Positions 52,213 through 60,279 are shown, counted from the stretch's first letter. The stretch is 64,000 nucleotides of DNA from Microbacterium psychrotolerans (GCF_031085295.1 NZ_JAVFWO010000003.1:372001-436000), one strand, 5' to 3'. Translations and numbers: made by a program. The notes: generated by a model not told the origin, from the sequence alone.

Positions 52213-52497
52213 ATGGCGAAGTCCATCACGCTCTCCGGCCGCAGCACCCTCGTCCCGCCCGGGGTCTCCCTCAAGCCGATCATCGAGGCCGACCTGGTCG
52301 CCGGCCAGCACGAGATAGGCGCCCTCGAGCAGGGTGAGAAGGCGCGCGTGCAGATGCGGCTTGAATACTCCGAGGATGCCGGGCGCTACGAGATCGCTCG
52401 CTTATCCGAGCGAGTCGTGGACGCGACGGCGGGAGTCGAACCCGCAACGCTGCCGGGTATGAACCGGAGCCCGGGACCGCCCGGATCGCCGCGATGA
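52213..52497 (+). pseudogene. Truncated small ORF running into a tRNA-like gene
   Basis: From the ATG at 52213 the frame encodes MAKSITLSGRSTLVPPGVSL, then IIEADLVAGQHEIGALEQG and RLEYSEDAGRYEIARLS. This looks like genuine coding sequence until about 52412. From there it continues antisense through a tRNA-like structure (52418-52493) and ends at 52497, so the last 28 or so residues are not protein-like. I suspect a gene whose 3' part was lost at the tRNA end. The function is unknown. Apart from this and the tRNA, 52156-52681 shows no gene. Confidence 0.4.
52418..52493 (-). tRNA. tRNA-like gene with CAU anticodon (tRNA-Met-like, unusual D-arm)
   Basis: On the reverse strand 76 bases fold as a cloverleaf. 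The acceptor stem is CGCGGCG/CGTCGCG (one G-T wobble) followed by T and an encoded CCA. The T-arm is GCGGG-TTCGACT-CCCGC. The anticodon arm has loop TTCATAC, giving CAU with T33 and A37. The D-arm is odd: CCGG-GCGGTC-CCGG with only six loop bases, and position 8 is A instead of the near-universal T. The first pair is C-G, unlike initiator tRNA. It could be a decaying or specialised tRNA-Met. Confidence 0.5.
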
Positions 52498-52681
52498 CAC
52501 CACCGTAGACGCCCTCGGCTCGAGGTGCGCGAGGGTGACGGAGCGTGTCCGGTGATGAAGAGATGTGACGGTGGACGCCGCTCATCGAGAAACTTCGCGC
52601 CCTCCTGCATCCGAATCTCCCCTTCCGCAGGAATCACTCTTCAACAGGCGGCGACCGGCCGCTCAGAGAAGGAGGAAGACT

Positions 52682-53506
52682 GTGCGCAAGAAGGTTCTCG
52701 CGGGAATCGCCGCCGGCATTGTCGCCGCACTCAGTGTGGGCATCCCCGCAAACGCGGCCACGAACAGCAACGCCGTGCTCTCGGTACTGCACGGCATACC
52801 CGAAACGCCCGTCGACGTGTACGTCAACGGCGCACTCACGCTCGACGACTTCCAGCCGGGAGACTTGGCGGGCCCCCTCGATCTGCCCGCGGGCGCCTAT
52901 GAGGTCGCCCTCACCGCGACGGACGCCGCGGACGACAGCTCGCCCGTGCTCGGCCCGGTGACGCTCACACTCGAGGCCGGCAAGAACTACACGGCGGTCG
53001 CGCACTTCAACGAATCCGGCTCGCCGACCGTGACTCCGTACGTCAACGACACGTCGCCGACGGCGGCGGGGGAGGGACGCCTGACCGTGCGGCACGACGC
53101 GGCCGCACCCGCCGTCGATGTGCTCGCGGGCGGGACGGCGGTCATCAGCGGCCTCGCCAATCCCGAAGAGGCGACCCTGAATCTGCCCGCCGGAACCATC
53201 GAGGCCTCCGTGGCCGCGGCCGGCACCACCGATCCCGTGATCGGGCCGGCGCCAGTCGACGTGCAGGAGGGCGTGCTCACCATCGCGTACGCGTGGGGCA
53301 GCCTCGAGGACGACAACCTCGCGCTCGCGGTGCAGACGATCACGGGCCTCCACTCGGCGCCGGACGGCGTGAACTCGGGAACCGGTGGCCAGCTCGCGCA
53401 GCGCGATCTGTTCCAGCAGTCGATGTGGGCGATCGGCGGTCTGGTCGTCGCGGCAGCGGTGGCGGCATCCGCCCTCGTCGTCGTGCGCAGCCGGGCACGC
53501 CGCTGA
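52682..53506 (+). CDS. DUF4397 domain-containing surface protein
   Basis: A 274-residue exported protein from the GTG at 52682, preceded by AAGGAGG. The signal peptide ends near SVGIPANAA (residue 24). Two DUF4397 repeats follow: AVLSVLHGIPETPVDVYVNG with LPAGAYEVALTA, and GRLTVRHDAAAPAVDVLAGG with LPAGTIEASVAA. The C-terminal helix SMWAIGGLVVAAAVAASALVVV and tail RSRARR anchor it in the membrane, like a cell-wall sorting tail, but there is no LPXTG before it. A class F sortase gene follows 11 bases after the stop. Confidence 0.85.
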   Translation: MRKKVLAGIAAGIVAALSVGIPANAATNSNAVLSVLHGIPETPVDVYVNGALTLDDFQPGDLAGPLDLPAGAYEVALTATDAADDSSPVLGPVTLTLEAGKNYTAVAHFNESGSPTVTPYVNDTSPTAAGEGRLTVRHDAAAPAVDVLAGGTAVISGLANPEEATLNLPAGTIEASVAAAGTTDPVIGPAPVDVQEGVLTIAYAWGSLEDDNLALAVQTITGLHSAPDGVNSGTGGQLAQRDLFQQSMWAIGGLVVAAAVAASALVVVRSRARR

Positions 53507-53517
53507 CGTCGCGGACC

Positions 53518-54147
53518 ATGAGCAGGGCGGTCGCAGGAGTCGGAGCATCTCTTGCGATCGCCCTTGCGCTGACGGCGTGCGGCTCGCCCCCAGTGGCCGC
53601 CCCGTCAGCGCCGGCACCATCTGCGACGGCGACGGTACGCCCGACGCCCGCCGTCGAGGTGCCGATCGCGGCGGCCACCCCGTCTCCCACCCGGCTTCCT
53701 GTGCCGCCGGTCAGGGTGGTCGCCGCCTCCATCGACGTCGACATGCCGGTGGTGCCCGTGGGCGTCGAGGCCGGGGGGTTCATGGAGCTCCCGGTCGACC
53801 CCGCGATCGGCGGGTGGTACCGCTTCGGCTCCGACCCGGCGGCATCCGACGGCAATGTCGTGATCTCGGCCCACATCGATGCGCCGCAGTATCCGATCGG
53901 CCCGCTCAGCCGGCTGCGCGACCTCCCCGCGGGCGAGGTCGTGGAGGTGACGGATGCCGCGGGCGATGTCCGCCGCTACCAGGTGCAGAGCGTGACCTAC
54001 TACCCGAAGGCGGACCTGCCGGTCGACGAGCTGTTCGCCCGATCGGGCACGCGAACACTCGTACTGATCACGTGCGGCGGGCAGTTCGACTCCCGCACCG
54101 GCCGGTACGCGGATAACGTGGTCGCCATCGCGACCCCGATCACGTGA
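53518..54147 (+). CDS. Class F sortase, possibly lipid-anchored
   Basis: A 209-residue sortase. Catalytic residues are H119 (VISAHIDAP), C186 (LVLITCGGQF) and a following Arg (DSRTGRYADNV). The N-terminal hydrophobic segment ends in LTAC (C21), a lipobox; class F sortases usually have a plain membrane anchor. A Pro/Ala/Thr-rich linker spans about residues 22-65. It probably attaches or processes surface proteins, with the preceding DUF4397 protein as the obvious partner. It is in an operon with sigma and anti-sigma genes (7-base gap). Confidence 0.88.
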   Translation: MSRAVAGVGASLAIALALTACGSPPVAAPSAPAPSATATVRPTPAVEVPIAAATPSPTRLPVPPVRVVAASIDVDMPVVPVGVEAGGFMELPVDPAIGGWYRFGSDPAASDGNVVISAHIDAPQYPIGPLSRLRDLPAGEVVEVTDAAGDVRRYQVQSVTYYPKADLPVDELFARSGTRTLVLITCGGQFDSRTGRYADNVVAIATPIT

Positions 54148-54154
54148 GCCGGCG

Positions 54155-54736
54155 ATGGCGCCGGACGACCAGAGGGGAACCAGCGTGGACGACGAGGAAG
54201 AGCGCGAGCTGTGCGGCCGTTTCGCCGCCGGTGACGAGCGCGCCCTCGAGCAGATCTACCGACGATGGTCGCCGATCGTCTTCACCCTCGCGCTGCGGGT
54301 GCTCGGCGACAGAGGGGACGCCGAGGACGTGACCCAGAAGGCGTTCGTCTCGGCGTGGACCTCGCGGGCGTCGTACGACCCGGCCAAGGGCAGGCTGTCG
54401 ACGTGGCTCGTCACGATCACCCGCCGCCGCATCGCCGACACCCTGGAGGCTCGTCGGCGCGTGCGCGAGCTGCAGGAGAAGCTGCAGCGGTTCGCGGTGA
54501 CCGACGAGGAGATCTCGTCCGACATCGATCTCGGAGACCGGCTGCTGCTCGCCGACGAGATCGAGCGCCTCGAGCCCGACGCGCAGCGCGTGGTGCGGCT
54601 CGCGTTCTACGACGACCTCACCCACCAGCAGATCGCGACGCGCCTCGACATGCCGCTGGGTACGGTGAAGAGTCACATCCGCCGAAGTCTCACCCGCTTG
54701 CGCGACCGATTGGAGGTGTCTCATGTCGCACCTTGA
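54155..54736 (+). CDS. ECF RNA polymerase sigma factor
   Basis: A 193-residue sigma-70 family protein. Region 2 includes ALEQIYRRWSPIVFTLALRVLGDRGDAEDVTQKAFVSAW (about residues 30-68; core DAEDVTQ). Region 4 is LTHQQIATRLDMPLGTVKSHIRRSLTRLRDRL (about 155-186). It resembles the SigK/ECF group partnered with RskA-type anti-sigma factors, and that partner gene overlaps its 3' end by 14 bases. The ATG at 54155 is used; a GTG at 54185 is possible. It probably drives its own operon and the surface genes before it. Confidence 0.92.
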   Translation: MAPDDQRGTSVDDEEERELCGRFAAGDERALEQIYRRWSPIVFTLALRVLGDRGDAEDVTQKAFVSAWTSRASYDPAKGRLSTWLVTITRRRIADTLEARRRVRELQEKLQRFAVTDEEISSDIDLGDRLLLADEIERLEPDAQRVVRLAFYDDLTHQQIATRLDMPLGTVKSHIRRSLTRLRDRLEVSHVAP

Positions 54737-55493
54737 CCCCGAGCGTCTTGCGCTGGTCGCCGTCGGAGAAGCGGTGACGGATGCCGAGCATGAGCACCTC
54801 GCGACGTGCGACGCCTGCTCCCTCGAGCTGGCAGAGCTCGAGCACACCGTGGCGGTCGGCCGGTCCACGGTGACGCTGGGTGAACTCGAGGCGCCGCCGG
54901 AGCGGGTCTGGGATCGCATTCTCGATGAGGTCAGGTCGCAGCAGTCCGCGGCATCCGGCGAGATCGCGGCCACTCCCGCGGCATCCGACGAGATCGCGGC
55001 CACTCCCGCGGTCGCTCCGGTGCCGGTCGCCGACCAGCAGCCGGAGCGGCGCCGCGCACGGGGAGGCGGACGGCTGATGTTCGCCCTGGCGGCGGGCATC
55101 GCCGCCGTCCTCGCGATCGTCGGCGTTTGGAGCTTCGTCAGACCGCCGCAGTCGGTCGAGATCGCGTCGGCGACCCTCGCCGCGTTCCCCGATCACCCCG
55201 GTGCCAAGGGGACGGCGCTGGTGACCGAGCTCTCCGACGGAGAGCGCACGCTGACCGTGAGTCTCGACGACTCCGACGACGGCGACGGGTTCCGGGAGGT
55301 CTGGCTCATCACGGCGGACGCCTCGGCGCTGGTGAGTCTCGGCGAGCTCGACGGGAGGAAGGGCACGTTCGTCGTCCCCGCTGACGTCGACCTGCGCGAC
55401 TACGTGCTCGTCGACGTCTCACAGGAGCCGCTCGACGGCGATCCCACCCACTCCGGCGACTCGATCGTGCGCGGCGAGCTCGAGTTCAGCTGA
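54723..55493 (+). CDS. Anti-sigma factor, zinc-binding ZAS domain and RskA-like C-terminal domain
   Basis: A 256-residue single-pass membrane protein. The ZAS motif is H25-x3-C29-x2-C32 (HLATCDAC). A hydrophilic linker containing a duplicated 10-residue unit (EIAATPAAS/D) lies around 78-98. The transmembrane segment is MFALAAGIAAVLAIVGVWSFV (about 119-139). The extracytoplasmic RskA-type domain follows, with REVWLITADASALVSLGEL. It holds the upstream ECF sigma factor until a surface signal releases it. It overlaps the sigma gene by 14 bases. Confidence 0.9.
   Translation: MSHLDPERLALVAVGEAVTDAEHEHLATCDACSLELAELEHTVAVGRSTVTLGELEAPPERVWDRILDEVRSQQSAASGEIAATPAASDEIAATPAVAPVPVADQQPERRRARGGGRLMFALAAGIAAVLAIVGVWSFVRPPQSVEIASATLAAFPDHPGAKGTALVTELSDGERTLTVSLDDSDDGDGFREVWLITADASALVSLGELDGRKGTFVVPADVDLRDYVLVDVSQEPLDGDPTHSGDSIVRGELEFS
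54951..55010 (+). repeat. Two tandem 30-base units in the anti-sigma linker
   Basis: Positions 54951-54980 and 54981-55010 are the same 30-base unit with one mismatch (GGCGAG versus GACGAG). The copies are in frame and duplicate 10 residues of the linker between the ZAS domain and the membrane helix. It looks like recent slippage. Confidence 0.85.
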
Positions 55494-55564
55494 CGCGGCG
55501 CGACGTGACGACCTGTCATCGAGCGGGTCGCCGTGCGCCGATCCGGCGCGGCCTCACCCATGAA

Positions 55565-55606
55565 TGACGGATGCCGCAGCCGGCGCGGCGGCTGCGGCAT
55601 CCGTCA
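55565..55606. terminator. Perfect 18-bp bidirectional terminator hairpin
   Basis: Arms 55565-55582 and 55589-55606 pair over 18 bases without mismatch around a 6-base loop (GCGCGG). It lies between the convergent ends of the anti-sigma gene (55493) and the membrane protein gene (55604). Confidence 0.85.
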
Positions 55607-56137
55607 GTGTCCTTCGTGTGTGACCACAGGAAGGACCGTGCCGTCGGCGTCGAGGAGCGCCGCCCCCTGGCACGCCCCGAGCGCCGGCACCACGACGAGC
55701 GTCACGACCGCGGCTGCGGCCATGAGGCTCCACAGGCTCGTCCGGCGCGACGGACGCCGTGTTCCCCGCACGATCCCGCAGGCGACTGCCACCCCCAGGC
55801 CGGTGGCCGCCATGATCGCGAGGATGCCTGCGCGACCGGGTGCCGTGGCGAGGAGCGCCACGGCGATGGCGACCGCGGCCGCCGCTCCGGCCACCGCCGC
55901 ACGCGGCAGCGGCGTCCGGCCGAGGGCCAGGCTCGCCGCACCCCATGCCAGGGCCGCGACGCCCTGGACGACGGCGAGCACGCCGAGGGCTCGCGACAGC
56001 CCGTCGGCCTGGACCCCCACCAGGGCCGCGGCTCCGAGAGCGATGTCGACGAGACCCAGCCCCCACGCGGCGACGGGCACCCACGACGAAGCGCGGCTGA
56101 CGCGCTCCGCCGTGGATGCCGCGGCCATCATGGTCAC
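55604..56137 (-). CDS. Membrane protein of unknown function
   Basis: A 177-residue, very Ala-rich protein with about five predicted transmembrane segments, including VAAWGLGLVDIALGAAALVG, GVLAVVQGVAALAWGAASL, VAGAAAAVAIAVALLATAP and a C-terminal LMAAAAVVTLVVVPALGACQ. It starts at a GTG (56137) that overlaps the stop of the DUF4383 gene by 4 bases, so the two are co-expressed. I do not recognise its family. The shared operon suggests they act together in the membrane. Confidence 0.65.
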   Translation of the reverse strand: MTMMAAASTAERVSRASSWVPVAAWGLGLVDIALGAAALVGVQADGLSRALGVLAVVQGVAALAWGAASLALGRTPLPRAAVAGAAAAVAIAVALLATAPGRAGILAIMAATGLGVAVACGIVRGTRRPSRRTSLWSLMAAAAVVTLVVVPALGACQGAALLDADGTVLPVVTHEGH

Positions 56138-56541
56138 GCCGTCGCGACCCGCGACGTCCGCTCGGCCGCCAGTCCGACGCCCAGCAGCACGATCGCGCTG
56201 CCGAGGTGCAGGAAGTGGTCGGGCGTGTTCAGGGCGAGGATGTTCGCCGCGGTGCCGACGAGGAAGAAGCCGACCACACCAAGCAGCAGGTACGCGGCGC
56301 CGACCGTGATGTTCACGATCTTGGCGGGTCGCGGCCCCGCGATCCCGGCGATCAGCAGCGCGGCTCCGATCAGGAGGTGCGCGATGTTGTGCAGCGGGTT
56401 GACCTCGAAGATGCCCAGGAGCAGTCCGCCCTCGGTGGCGATGAAGCCGACGCCTCCCGTGAAGGCGAAGCCGAGAAGGCCGACGAGGAGGTAGACGGCG
56501 CCGAAGACCGTGGCGACGATGCGGTTCGGTGACGATCCCAT
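56134..56541 (-). CDS. DUF4383 domain-containing membrane protein
   Basis: A 135-residue protein with four predicted transmembrane segments. The DUF4383 pattern is clear: IVATVFGAVYLLVGLLGF, EVNPLHNIAHLLIGAALLIAG, ITVGAAYLLLGVVGFFL, and NTPDHFLHLGSAIVLLGVGLA with conserved His residues. The function of DUF4383 is unknown; it is widespread in actinobacteria. The ATG at 56541 is chosen because homology begins directly after it, and GAGAGG lies close upstream. It overlaps the next membrane protein gene by 4 bases. Confidence 0.85.
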   Translation of the reverse strand: MGSSPNRIVATVFGAVYLLVGLLGFAFTGGVGFIATEGGLLLGIFEVNPLHNIAHLLIGAALLIAGIAGPRPAKIVNITVGAAYLLLGVVGFFLVGTAANILALNTPDHFLHLGSAIVLLGVGLAAERTSRVATA

Positions 56542-56721
56542 GAGAGACCTCTCTTTCTCAGCGCGGCGATCTGCCGGCTGTGAAGGGTCTTCGGTGCGGG
56601 TGGGGAATCGGATGGGATGCCGCGGGCCTCTCGGTGACCGTTGCAGAGCGGACTCTAGCTGATGGCCGCCTGTCGCATCGCCGGTTTGCAACGGCATCGC
56701 CGGACAGGGTGGACTTGAGCA

Positions 56722-57468
56722 ATGCCCACGACCGACGACCTCGCGGATGATCTGGCGACGGCCGTACGCGGTGCCGACGTCTTCGCCGTCTACCAGCCGC
56801 AGGTGTCGCTGGAGAGCGGGTCGATCGTGGCCGCTGAGGCACTGTGCCGCTGGCGGCACCCGCGGCTCGGTGACATCGATCCCGCGACGATGATCGGTGT
56901 CGCAGAACGCAGCGGCGCGATCCATGCGCTCGGCCGGAGGATGCTCGACGATTGTCTCGACACGCTTGCCGGGTGGCGCGAGACGGGCCGCGACTGGGCC
57001 GTCGCCGTCAACGTCTCGCCGATGCAGTTCTCGGACGAATCCTTCGCACATCACGTCGCCGCCGAACTCGGGCGGCGTGAGTTCGCCCCTGGGGCGCTCG
57101 TCCTCGAGCTGACGCAGGACTCCCACCCGGTCGATGAACGCGTCGTGCTGCCGCAGCTGCGGATGCTCCGCGAGGTCGGAGCGGAGATCTCTCTGGCAGG
57201 ATACGGCGCGAGCTCGTCGTCGCTGGATCATCTTCGGAGTGCGCCCTTGACGGAGGTGAAGCTCCCGGGAGAGCTGGTGCGGTCGGCAGCGGGACCCGCA
57301 TTGGATGCGCTGCGCGACAGCGTCCAGGTCGCGCACGCACACGGGCTGCGAGTGGTCGCCGAAGGGATCGAGACTCTGAGCCATCTCGACATCGCGGTGC
57401 AGCTCGGCTGCGATCGTGCGCAGGGCTTCCTCATCCGGCATCCGGATTCGGAGATCGTGTTCCCGTAG
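56722..57468 (+). CDS. Degenerate EAL domain protein
   Basis: A 248-residue EAL-only protein without sensor or GGDEF domain. Some phosphodiesterase residues remain: E39-A-L (AEALCRW), N97 (NVSP), E129 (LELTQ), K180 and EGIET. The metal-binding DDFGTG loop is replaced by A159-G-YGAS, losing both aspartates, so hydrolysis of cyclic di-GMP is unlikely. It may still bind cyclic di-GMP or act as a protein-interaction module. It is monocistronic, divergent from DUF4383, with about 180 bases between them. Confidence 0.85.
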   Translation: MPTTDDLADDLATAVRGADVFAVYQPQVSLESGSIVAAEALCRWRHPRLGDIDPATMIGVAERSGAIHALGRRMLDDCLDTLAGWRETGRDWAVAVNVSPMQFSDESFAHHVAAELGRREFAPGALVLELTQDSHPVDERVVLPQLRMLREVGAEISLAGYGASSSSLDHLRSAPLTEVKLPGELVRSAAGPALDALRDSVQVAHAHGLRVVAEGIETLSHLDIAVQLGCDRAQGFLIRHPDSEIVFP

Positions 57469-57652
57469 GCGTCGCGAGCTCGAGGGGCGACGAGAACAGG
57501 TCAGCCGCCCGCTCGCTCGCTCGGCTTCGCGATGACCCGAGAGGAATCGCCATGCGAGCATGCGCGCTCTACGGCCTCGGCACGGTGTTGTCCAGTCCCT
57601 GCTCCCTGCCGCACCGCCCTGGCAGGCTGAGCGCATGCGAGAAGGAGATGCG

Positions 57653-58546
57653 ATGAAGCAGCGCACGCTGGCGGGACGACAGGTTTCGGCGATCGGGCTC
57701 GGGGCCATGCCGCTGTCGATGAACAACGACAAGGAGTATCCGTCGTTCGAGGATGCCGTGGCCACTGTGCACGCCGCGCTCGACGCCGGCGTCACCCTCA
57801 TCGACACCGCCGACATCTACGCGCCGGACGGTGAGGAGATGGGGCACAACGAGCGCATCGTCGCCGAGGCGCTGCGCACCTGGGACGGCGACGCGTCGAG
57901 CATCTTCGTCGCGACGAAGGGCGGGATCAGGCTCGGCGAAGGCGGCGTCAAGGGCCGTGACGGGTCGGAGGCGTATCTGCGCTCGGCGGTCGAGAAGTCG
58001 CTCGACATCCTCGGTGTCGACCAGATCGAGCTGTACCAGTACCACCGCCCCGACCGCTCGCGCGTGTACGCCGACATCATCGCGGGTCTGAAGACGCTGC
58101 AGGACGACGGCCTCGTTCGTGCGGTCGGAATCTCGAACGCGAGCGTCGAAGAGATCCAGATCGCGATCGATGTGCTCGGCGAGGGCAACCTCGCCAGCGT
58201 GCAGAACGAGTTCTCGCCGAAGCATCCGGGAAGCATCGACGAGCTGCGCTTCTGCGGCGAGCGCGACATCGCGTTCCTGCCCTGGAGTCCGCTGGGTGGC
58301 ACCGGCGGGGGAGCGCGCCGGGTCGGCGATCGGTTCTCGGCGTTCCGCGAGGTGGGCGAGGCGCACGGTGTCAGTCCGCAGCAGGCGGTGCTCGCCTGGG
58401 AACTGGCGCTGGGGTCGCACGTCATTCCGATTCCGGGCGCGCGGCGCGCGGCATCCATCACCGACTCGGCTCAGGCGGCGAACCTCGAGCTCAGCGCCGA
58501 CGAGGTCACCCGCCTGTCGGAGTCGGTGGGGATCTTCGACGACTGA
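57653..58546 (+). CDS. Aldo/keto reductase
   Basis: A 297-residue NADPH-dependent reductase with a TIM-barrel fold. The catalytic tetrad is recognisable: Asp in LIDTADIY, Tyr in DIYAPDG, Lys in VATKGGI and His in YQYHRPDRS. NADPH-site motifs WSPLGG and IPIPGARR are present. It belongs to the oxidoreductase group reducing aldehydes or ketones, sometimes pyridoxal. The ATG at 57653 is preferred because GAAGGAG precedes it. It stands alone on its strand. Confidence 0.9.
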   Translation: MKQRTLAGRQVSAIGLGAMPLSMNNDKEYPSFEDAVATVHAALDAGVTLIDTADIYAPDGEEMGHNERIVAEALRTWDGDASSIFVATKGGIRLGEGGVKGRDGSEAYLRSAVEKSLDILGVDQIELYQYHRPDRSRVYADIIAGLKTLQDDGLVRAVGISNASVEEIQIAIDVLGEGNLASVQNEFSPKHPGSIDELRFCGERDIAFLPWSPLGGTGGGARRVGDRFSAFREVGEAHGVSPQQAVLAWELALGSHVIPIPGARRAASITDSAQAANLELSADEVTRLSESVGIFDD

Positions 58547-58662
58547 GCCGGCGGCGGCTCGTCGTCGCAATGACGCGACCGCCGGCGCGCTCATCCTCGG
58601 CGCGATGGGCCTGCGGTACACGGAAACGGGGGGCGTCGGAGCCGCTGAGCGCGATCGACCTG

Positions 58663-60279
58663 TCACGCCGGAGTCGAGGGCGGGCGTCGGCGAATCGGGC
58701 GCGAGGGGCGTTGTGGAGGAGGCGTCGGCTCGGAGCGTTCCGACTCGCTCGCTGCTCGCTCGCTCCCCGATCGTGGATCGAGAGTCTGTCGTCTCGTGCG
58801 CTCCTCGCTCCGCGACCGAGGAGTTCGGAGGGTTTCGACCCGCTCGCGGACAACTGCGTCGGGAGGGACTGCCATCGGTGGGTCGGAGGCCGGGGGAGAC
58901 GCCATCTGGGTCGGAACAGTCGCGGCCGGCTGCTTCTTGATCAGCTCCGCCACAGCGATCGGGATACTGCCGACTGCGGCGGTGACGAGCGCGGTGATCG
59001 CAACCGTCCGCGCCGATTCGACGCCCAGCGCGTAGGCGAGAACGGACGGGACGATGGCGGTGAGAATCGCGGCCATCGCCAGCGCGAGGAACCTGTTGAA
59101 CTGCGTGAACAGCCAGAAGCCGAACAGGACAGCCAGTGACATTCCGAGGGGAAGCAGTGCCGTGCCGAGCAGCATCCAGCCGCTCCACACCGCGAGGCGT
59201 TCGGGCGGCCATTCCGAGATAGCGAGCCCGCCTACCCACTGCAGGAGCAGGAGCGGGACGCAGACCAGCGCGGCGCCCAGCGCGAGGAAGAAGACCAGCT
59301 GCACGACCAGAGCGCGGACGCTGGAGATGTAGAGCGGGCGTATCTCGACGGTCGGCAGGAAGACTGCTCCCGCGTGGCTCTTGAGTGCGGCGTACGCCTC
59401 CGTCGCGCGCATCGCCTCACTTGCCTCGTCCATCCGTGCGCGATCGTCATCGGAGATGAGCAGCGCTTCCGTCTGGGTGAGGATCTGCTCGTCGGGGTCG
59501 AGCACCGTCACCTGACGCAGCATCACGGTCATCAGCGCGAAGGACAGCCCCGACACCATCAAGCCGCCGACCAGCGTGGCCTGCAGGAGGATCAGCGCGT
59601 CGTTGCGAATCAGTGCATCGGAAAGCAGCAGGAACGCCAGGGAGAAGTACAGCAGCACCGGCACGACCAGAATGTCGCTGAGGCTGCGCCTCTTGAGGCC
59701 GATGATGCCGAGCAGTCCGGACTTCAGAGCCGTGGCGAATGTCGTCCCGCCGACCGAGGCGTTGCGAATCTGATCCCAGGCGTCTGGCCACCCCTCGTCG
59801 CCGTACTTCGCGACGTACTGTCGCTTCAGGGTGTCGTGGAACACCATCTCGTCGCTGGTGCCGATGGCGCGCATCAGCGCTTCCCCCTCGGCATCGAACG
59901 TGAACGTCAGTCCACCGATGCACCGCAGCAGGAACTTGAACTGCGAGAGCGGCATCAGCTCGAGGTCCTTGAAGGCCGGCCGGCCGCTCAGCCTCCGCAG
60001 AACGCCCGGCCGCCGCACAACGGTCAGCGAGACCGCGCGCAAGACCTCGATCAGCACGACCGTCACCACGACGAAGATCGCCTCGAGCCAGAATGGCTTG
60101 CCGACACGCCAGGCCGTCGTCACAGCGATACTCAGGCCGATCTCGCTGGCGAAGATCCACAGGATGCGGGGCAACGGGGCGAGGAACAGCAGATAGACGA
60201 CGCCTGCGGCATAGGTCGTCACGTTGAGTGCCGTCCAAGGATCGTTCAGCCGAAGATCCGGGGGAGTCGCTGACGTCAC
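58663..60279 (-). CDS. Large membrane protein of unknown function with low-complexity C-terminus
   Basis: A 538-residue protein from the GTG at 60279 (GGAGGGGG upstream; an ATG at 60330 is an alternative). Predicted transmembrane segments cluster at about 18-75, 175-235 and 300-420. Between them is a cytoplasmic part with FTFDAEGEALMRAIGTSDEMV and LKRQYVAKYGDEGWPDAWDQIRNAS. The last 90 residues are Arg/Ser/Pro-rich (TLRTPRSRSEERTRRQTLD) and appear to come from an intergenic-type repeat read in frame. The function is not recognised. Confidence 0.6.
   Translation of the reverse strand: MTSATPPDLRLNDPWTALNVTTYAAGVVYLLFLAPLPRILWIFASEIGLSIAVTTAWRVGKPFWLEAIFVVVTVVLIEVLRAVSLTVVRRPGVLRRLSGRPAFKDLELMPLSQFKFLLRCIGGLTFTFDAEGEALMRAIGTSDEMVFHDTLKRQYVAKYGDEGWPDAWDQIRNASVGGTTFATALKSGLLGIIGLKRRSLSDILVVPVLLYFSLAFLLLSDALIRNDALILLQATLVGGLMVSGLSFALMTVMLRQVTVLDPDEQILTQTEALLISDDDRARMDEASEAMRATEAYAALKSHAGAVFLPTVEIRPLYISSVRALVVQLVFFLALGAALVCVPLLLLQWVGGLAISEWPPERLAVWSGWMLLGTALLPLGMSLAVLFGFWLFTQFNRFLALAMAAILTAIVPSVLAYALGVESARTVAITALVTAAVGSIPIAVAELIKKQPAATVPTQMASPPASDPPMAVPPDAVVRERVETLRTPRSRSEERTRRQTLDPRSGSERAASESERSEPTPPPQRPSRPIRRRPPSTPA
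58735..58860. repeat. Intergenic-type CTCGCTCGCT/TTTCGACC repeat inside the 3' end of a gene
   Basis: The stretch contains CGACTCGCTCGCTGCTCGCTCGCT near 58741 (24 bases, imperfect tandem) and GTTTCGACCCGCTCGC near 58830. This is the style of dispersed repeats common between genes in Microbacteriaceae. A related piece occurs at about 57508 (CGCTCGCTCGCTCGGCTTCG). Here it encodes the Arg/Ser-rich tail of the membrane protein. Confidence 0.4.
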
